A stretch of 53,737 nucleotides of DNA from Acidobacteriota bacterium (GTDB lineage Bacteria > Acidobacteriota > Vicinamibacteria > Fen-336): assembly GCA_003223555.1 (NCBI GenBank), contig QHVM01000091.1, positions 1-53,737 on the forward strand, written 5' to 3'. Every line of letters starts with the position of its first letter. Positions within the stretch are counted from its first letter, which is position 1. Both the position numbers and the translations under genes were made by a program. Positions 51,937 through 53,737 of this stretch are shown piece after piece. The notes beneath the pieces are model-generated. The model ran no database searches. It was not told the origin of the DNA and was given only the letters and a program-made list of their open reading frames with translations.

Positions 51937-52367
51937 TCTTCCTCGACACCAGCTTCCTCTTTCCGCTCTTCGCCCGGCACGATCCCGACCACCAGCGGGT
52001 CCGCCAGGTGATGGAAGGCTACCGGGGCAAGCGGATGGCGGACCAGGTCCTCACCACCAACCACGTTGTGGCGGAAACGATCACCCTCGTCCGCTACAAG
52101 GGTAGCCGCGAGTCCAAGGCCGCCCACGCCCTGGCGGCCGAAGTGGGGAGGGCACTCTACGCCGGCAGGCTCGCGCGCATCCATTGGTCCACGCTCGAAG
52201 ACGAGCGCGCCGCCTTCGAGTACTTCGAGCGCCACGCCGACCAGGAATACAGCATGGTCGACTGCCTGAGCTTCGTCGTGATGGAGCAGCAGGGCATCCG
52301 CGAGGCCCTCGCGGTGGACTCGGACTTTACGCACCGCTTCCTCGCGCGGCCCGGGCCCGCCAGCTAG
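51933..52367 (+). CDS. PIN-domain toxin (VapC-type RNase)
   Basis: 144 residues from GTG 51933. The acidic site is complete: FLDTSFLF (Asp 5), NHVVAETITL (Glu), YSMVDCLSFVVM (Asp) and AVDSDFTHRF (Asp), which together bind Mg2+ for RNA cleavage. Members cut tRNA or rRNA and stop translation when the antitoxin is lost. Its neighbour is a DUF104 antitoxin, a known partner class for PIN toxins. Length is typical. It is convergent with the GHL10-like gene. Confidence 0.92.
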   Translation: MIFLDTSFLFPLFARHDPDHQRVRQVMEGYRGKRMADQVLTTNHVVAETITLVRYKGSRESKAAHALAAEVGRALYAGRLARIHWSTLEDERAAFEYFERHADQEYSMVDCLSFVVMEQQGIREALAVDSDFTHRFLARPGPAS

Positions 52368-52386
52368 GCGTAACTGCCCTCGGCGC

Positions 52387-52424
52387 CCTTCGCCGGCAGG
52401 TAGCGCTGGGTCGGCTGGCGAAGG
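52387..52424. terminator. Inverted repeat between convergent genes
   Basis: CCTTCGCC (52387-52394) and GGCGAAGG (52417-52424) are perfectly complementary around a 22-nt loop, in the 80-nt gap between the PIN toxin and the glycosidase. It is a possible bidirectional terminator; the large loop and lack of T-runs keep this uncertain. Confidence 0.35.
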
Positions 52425-52447
52425 CTCTCTAAGCGGGGCTCTCAGGC

Positions 52448-53737
52448 TCAGCGGCGCTGGTCGTGGGGGACGAGGACGCTGATGGAGGCGGTGCGCGCGT
52501 TGCAGGCGCGGTCGGTGGCCGTCACCTCGATGACGTAGGTCCTCCCGTCGCGGTCGCTGCCGTCGCGGGCGGCCTCGAGGGGGATGGCTTCCGCGAAGTC
52601 CACGCGGCCCAGCCCGCCGCCGGCCACGGAGCCCACTTCCGGCTGGACGCGGCTGTACTCGTCCAGGACGCGGAAGGAGACCGTATCGATGCCGGTGCCG
52701 CCGTCCACCGCCGCTCCCGAGACGACCACGTCCACCACTTGGTGATCCGGCGGCCACAGCTCCCGGGGGCTGGCGCTCAGCGTGACGGTGGGCGCGTCGC
52801 GATCGATCGTCACGTCGAAGCTGGTCACCCGACCGGCCGTGACCGCCGTCGTGCACGCGGTCGTGTAGGCCGGCTGGCCCACCGGCGTCACCGTGACCTG
52901 GTAGTGGCCGGAGGCTAGGTCCACCCCGCCGTAGAAGCCGCCGCCGTCGGTCACTCCGGCGATGTTCGTCCGCGTCGTCTCCGGAGCTTCGTCCTCCTCG
53001 ACGCGGGCGATGCTCACGCTCCCGGCGTCGACCACGCGGCCGGCCTCGTCGCGCACGAAGCCCATGAGATGGCCGGCGGCGGGGATGGACTTCCAGGGCA
53101 TATCGGGGACGAAGGCTTCGTCGGCGAAGACCGGGACCGGATTGGCCGACGGGTCCTCGTAGAGCCTCGTGCCGTCTCTCGATCGCCCGGTGGTGAGGCC
53201 GGAGGCCAGCTCGAAGAAGCCTCGCGCGGGCGTGCTCTGGTTGGGCGGAATGGAGAACGGGTTGGCCGTCACGGCCACGTCGGGCGTGGCCATGGAGAAG
53301 AAGATCACGCCGCTCGTGAAGTGGCCTGCGCTCGACGGGGTGAAGGCGCGCCGCACCTGGCGCAGCGTCCCCTCGATGGCGTTGACGAAGGCGCCCTGGC
53401 CCATCATCGTCGACCGGTTGTAGGCGTGGTTCTTCGTCCACTCGCTCCACTGGTCCCACTGCGGGCGAATGGTGGAGGAGTGCTCGGCCTTGTAGATCAT
53501 GGGCGCGGCGACGTCGAGGATCCCTTCCTCGGTCCATGCCCGCCAGTCCTGGTAGACGCGCCAGTAGGCCTCGGCCGAGCTCCAGGAAGCTTCGGTCGTC
53601 GGACCGCCGCCGAAGGCGATGAGGGCGGCCGAGAGCTTGATCTGGGGCCGGATGGCGACCGCATTGAGGTAGACCCGGCGCACGACGTTCGTGACCTGGT
53701 CGCGCCGCCACTGGCTCCACAGCGGGTCGTTCTGGGT
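52448..53737 (-). CDS. GHL10-like glycosidase with C-terminal Ig-like domains, N-terminus outside window
   Basis: The frame is open past the right edge, giving 429 codons visible. The first visible residues (DPLWSQWRRDQVTNVVRRVY) and LSAALIAFGGGP, with VYQDWRAWTEEGILDVAAPM, belong to the TIM-barrel family GHL10/DUF187 of putative glycosidases. After about residue 225 (visible numbering) a carboxypeptidase-regulatory-like beta domain follows (AGHLMGFVRDEAGRVVDAGS), then Ig-like modules (PTVTLSASPRELWPPDHQVV). It is probably secreted. The catalytic residues cannot all be assigned because the N-terminal part is missing. Confidence 0.85.
   Translation of the reverse strand, partial: TQNDPLWSQWRRDQVTNVVRRVYLNAVAIRPQIKLSAALIAFGGGPTTEASWSSAEAYWRVYQDWRAWTEEGILDVAAPMIYKAEHSSTIRPQWDQWSEWTKNHAYNRSTMMGQGAFVNAIEGTLRQVRRAFTPSSAGHFTSGVIFFSMATPDVAVTANPFSIPPNQSTPARGFFELASGLTTGRSRDGTRLYEDPSANPVPVFADEAFVPDMPWKSIPAAGHLMGFVRDEAGRVVDAGSVSIARVEEDEAPETTRTNIAGVTDGGGFYGGVDLASGHYQVTVTPVGQPAYTTACTTAVTAGRVTSFDVTIDRDAPTVTLSASPRELWPPDHQVVDVVVSGAAVDGGTGIDTVSFRVLDEYSRVQPEVGSVAGGGLGRVDFAEAIPLEAARDGSDRDGRTYVIEVTATDRACNARTASISVLVPHDQRR

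Overview
The window is bacterial chromosome of very high G+C (about 70 % by eye), densely packed with genes on both strands. Nothing in it fixes the species. Several features are what I would expect from an uncultured soil or subsurface lineage such as Rokubacteria or the related Methylomirabilota: a Rieske/cytochrome b complex with its own octaheme cytochrome, a DNA topoisomerase VI pair, a short-Q-loop cytochrome bd, and many secreted or lipid-anchored hydrolases. That placement is inference. I see no rRNA, tRNA or CRISPR array.

Layout. 1-776: IS30-family transposase running off the left edge. 777-1435: non-coding, with a folded inverted-repeat element (846-949) and a palindromic motif (1235-1283). 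1436-7846: a minus-strand respiratory operon transcribed from a near-consensus promoter, in the order Rieske protein, cytochrome b6-like, subunit IV-like, octaheme cytochrome c, PilZ protein. 7858-16325: HEAT-repeat membrane protein, SGNH hydrolase, GH2 lipoprotein, histidine phosphatase, Ala/Pro/Lys-rich protein, YtxH protein, MmcQ/YjbR protein, serine hydrolase. 16327-21292: topoisomerase VI A and B; the B gene carries a 582-residue intein with a LAGLIDADG endonuclease, inserted in the ATP-binding region. 21318-24781: tryptophan 2,3-dioxygenase, small membrane proteins, and a secreted acetamidase/formamidase-creatininase fusion.

24787-29216 is an accessory patch. It holds a lower-G+C three-gene cluster that looks like an Rhs tail followed by small membrane and lipoprotein genes, a frameshifted polytopic membrane protein, an AP2-like protein, and a DUF4160/DUF2442 pair. 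29283-43590 is ordinary chromosome: subtilase, GcvT-like protein, phospholipase D, DUF5715 lipoprotein, SGNH lipoprotein, CydAB, aldehyde dehydrogenase, SurE, a beta-propeller protein paired with a ThiS/MoaD-like protein, and unknown membrane proteins. 43587-52367 is a second accessory region: a Fis-type regulator, a perfect palindrome overlapping a promoter, a 32-residue peptide gene, a 1438-residue RCC1/chitobiase-repeat surface protein, a frameshifted and truncated Rhs protein, and a DUF104/PIN toxin-antitoxin pair. The window ends inside a GHL10-like glycosidase.

How parts work together. The Rieske, b6, subunit IV and octaheme proteins should form one quinol-oxidising complex, and CydAB gives a separate quinol oxidase. 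TopoVI A and B form one heterotetramer. Several broken frames (topoVI A, Rhs, the Fis regulator and the polytopic membrane protein) can each be mended by adding or removing one base in a short G/C run. Assembly error is therefore a serious alternative to gene decay here.
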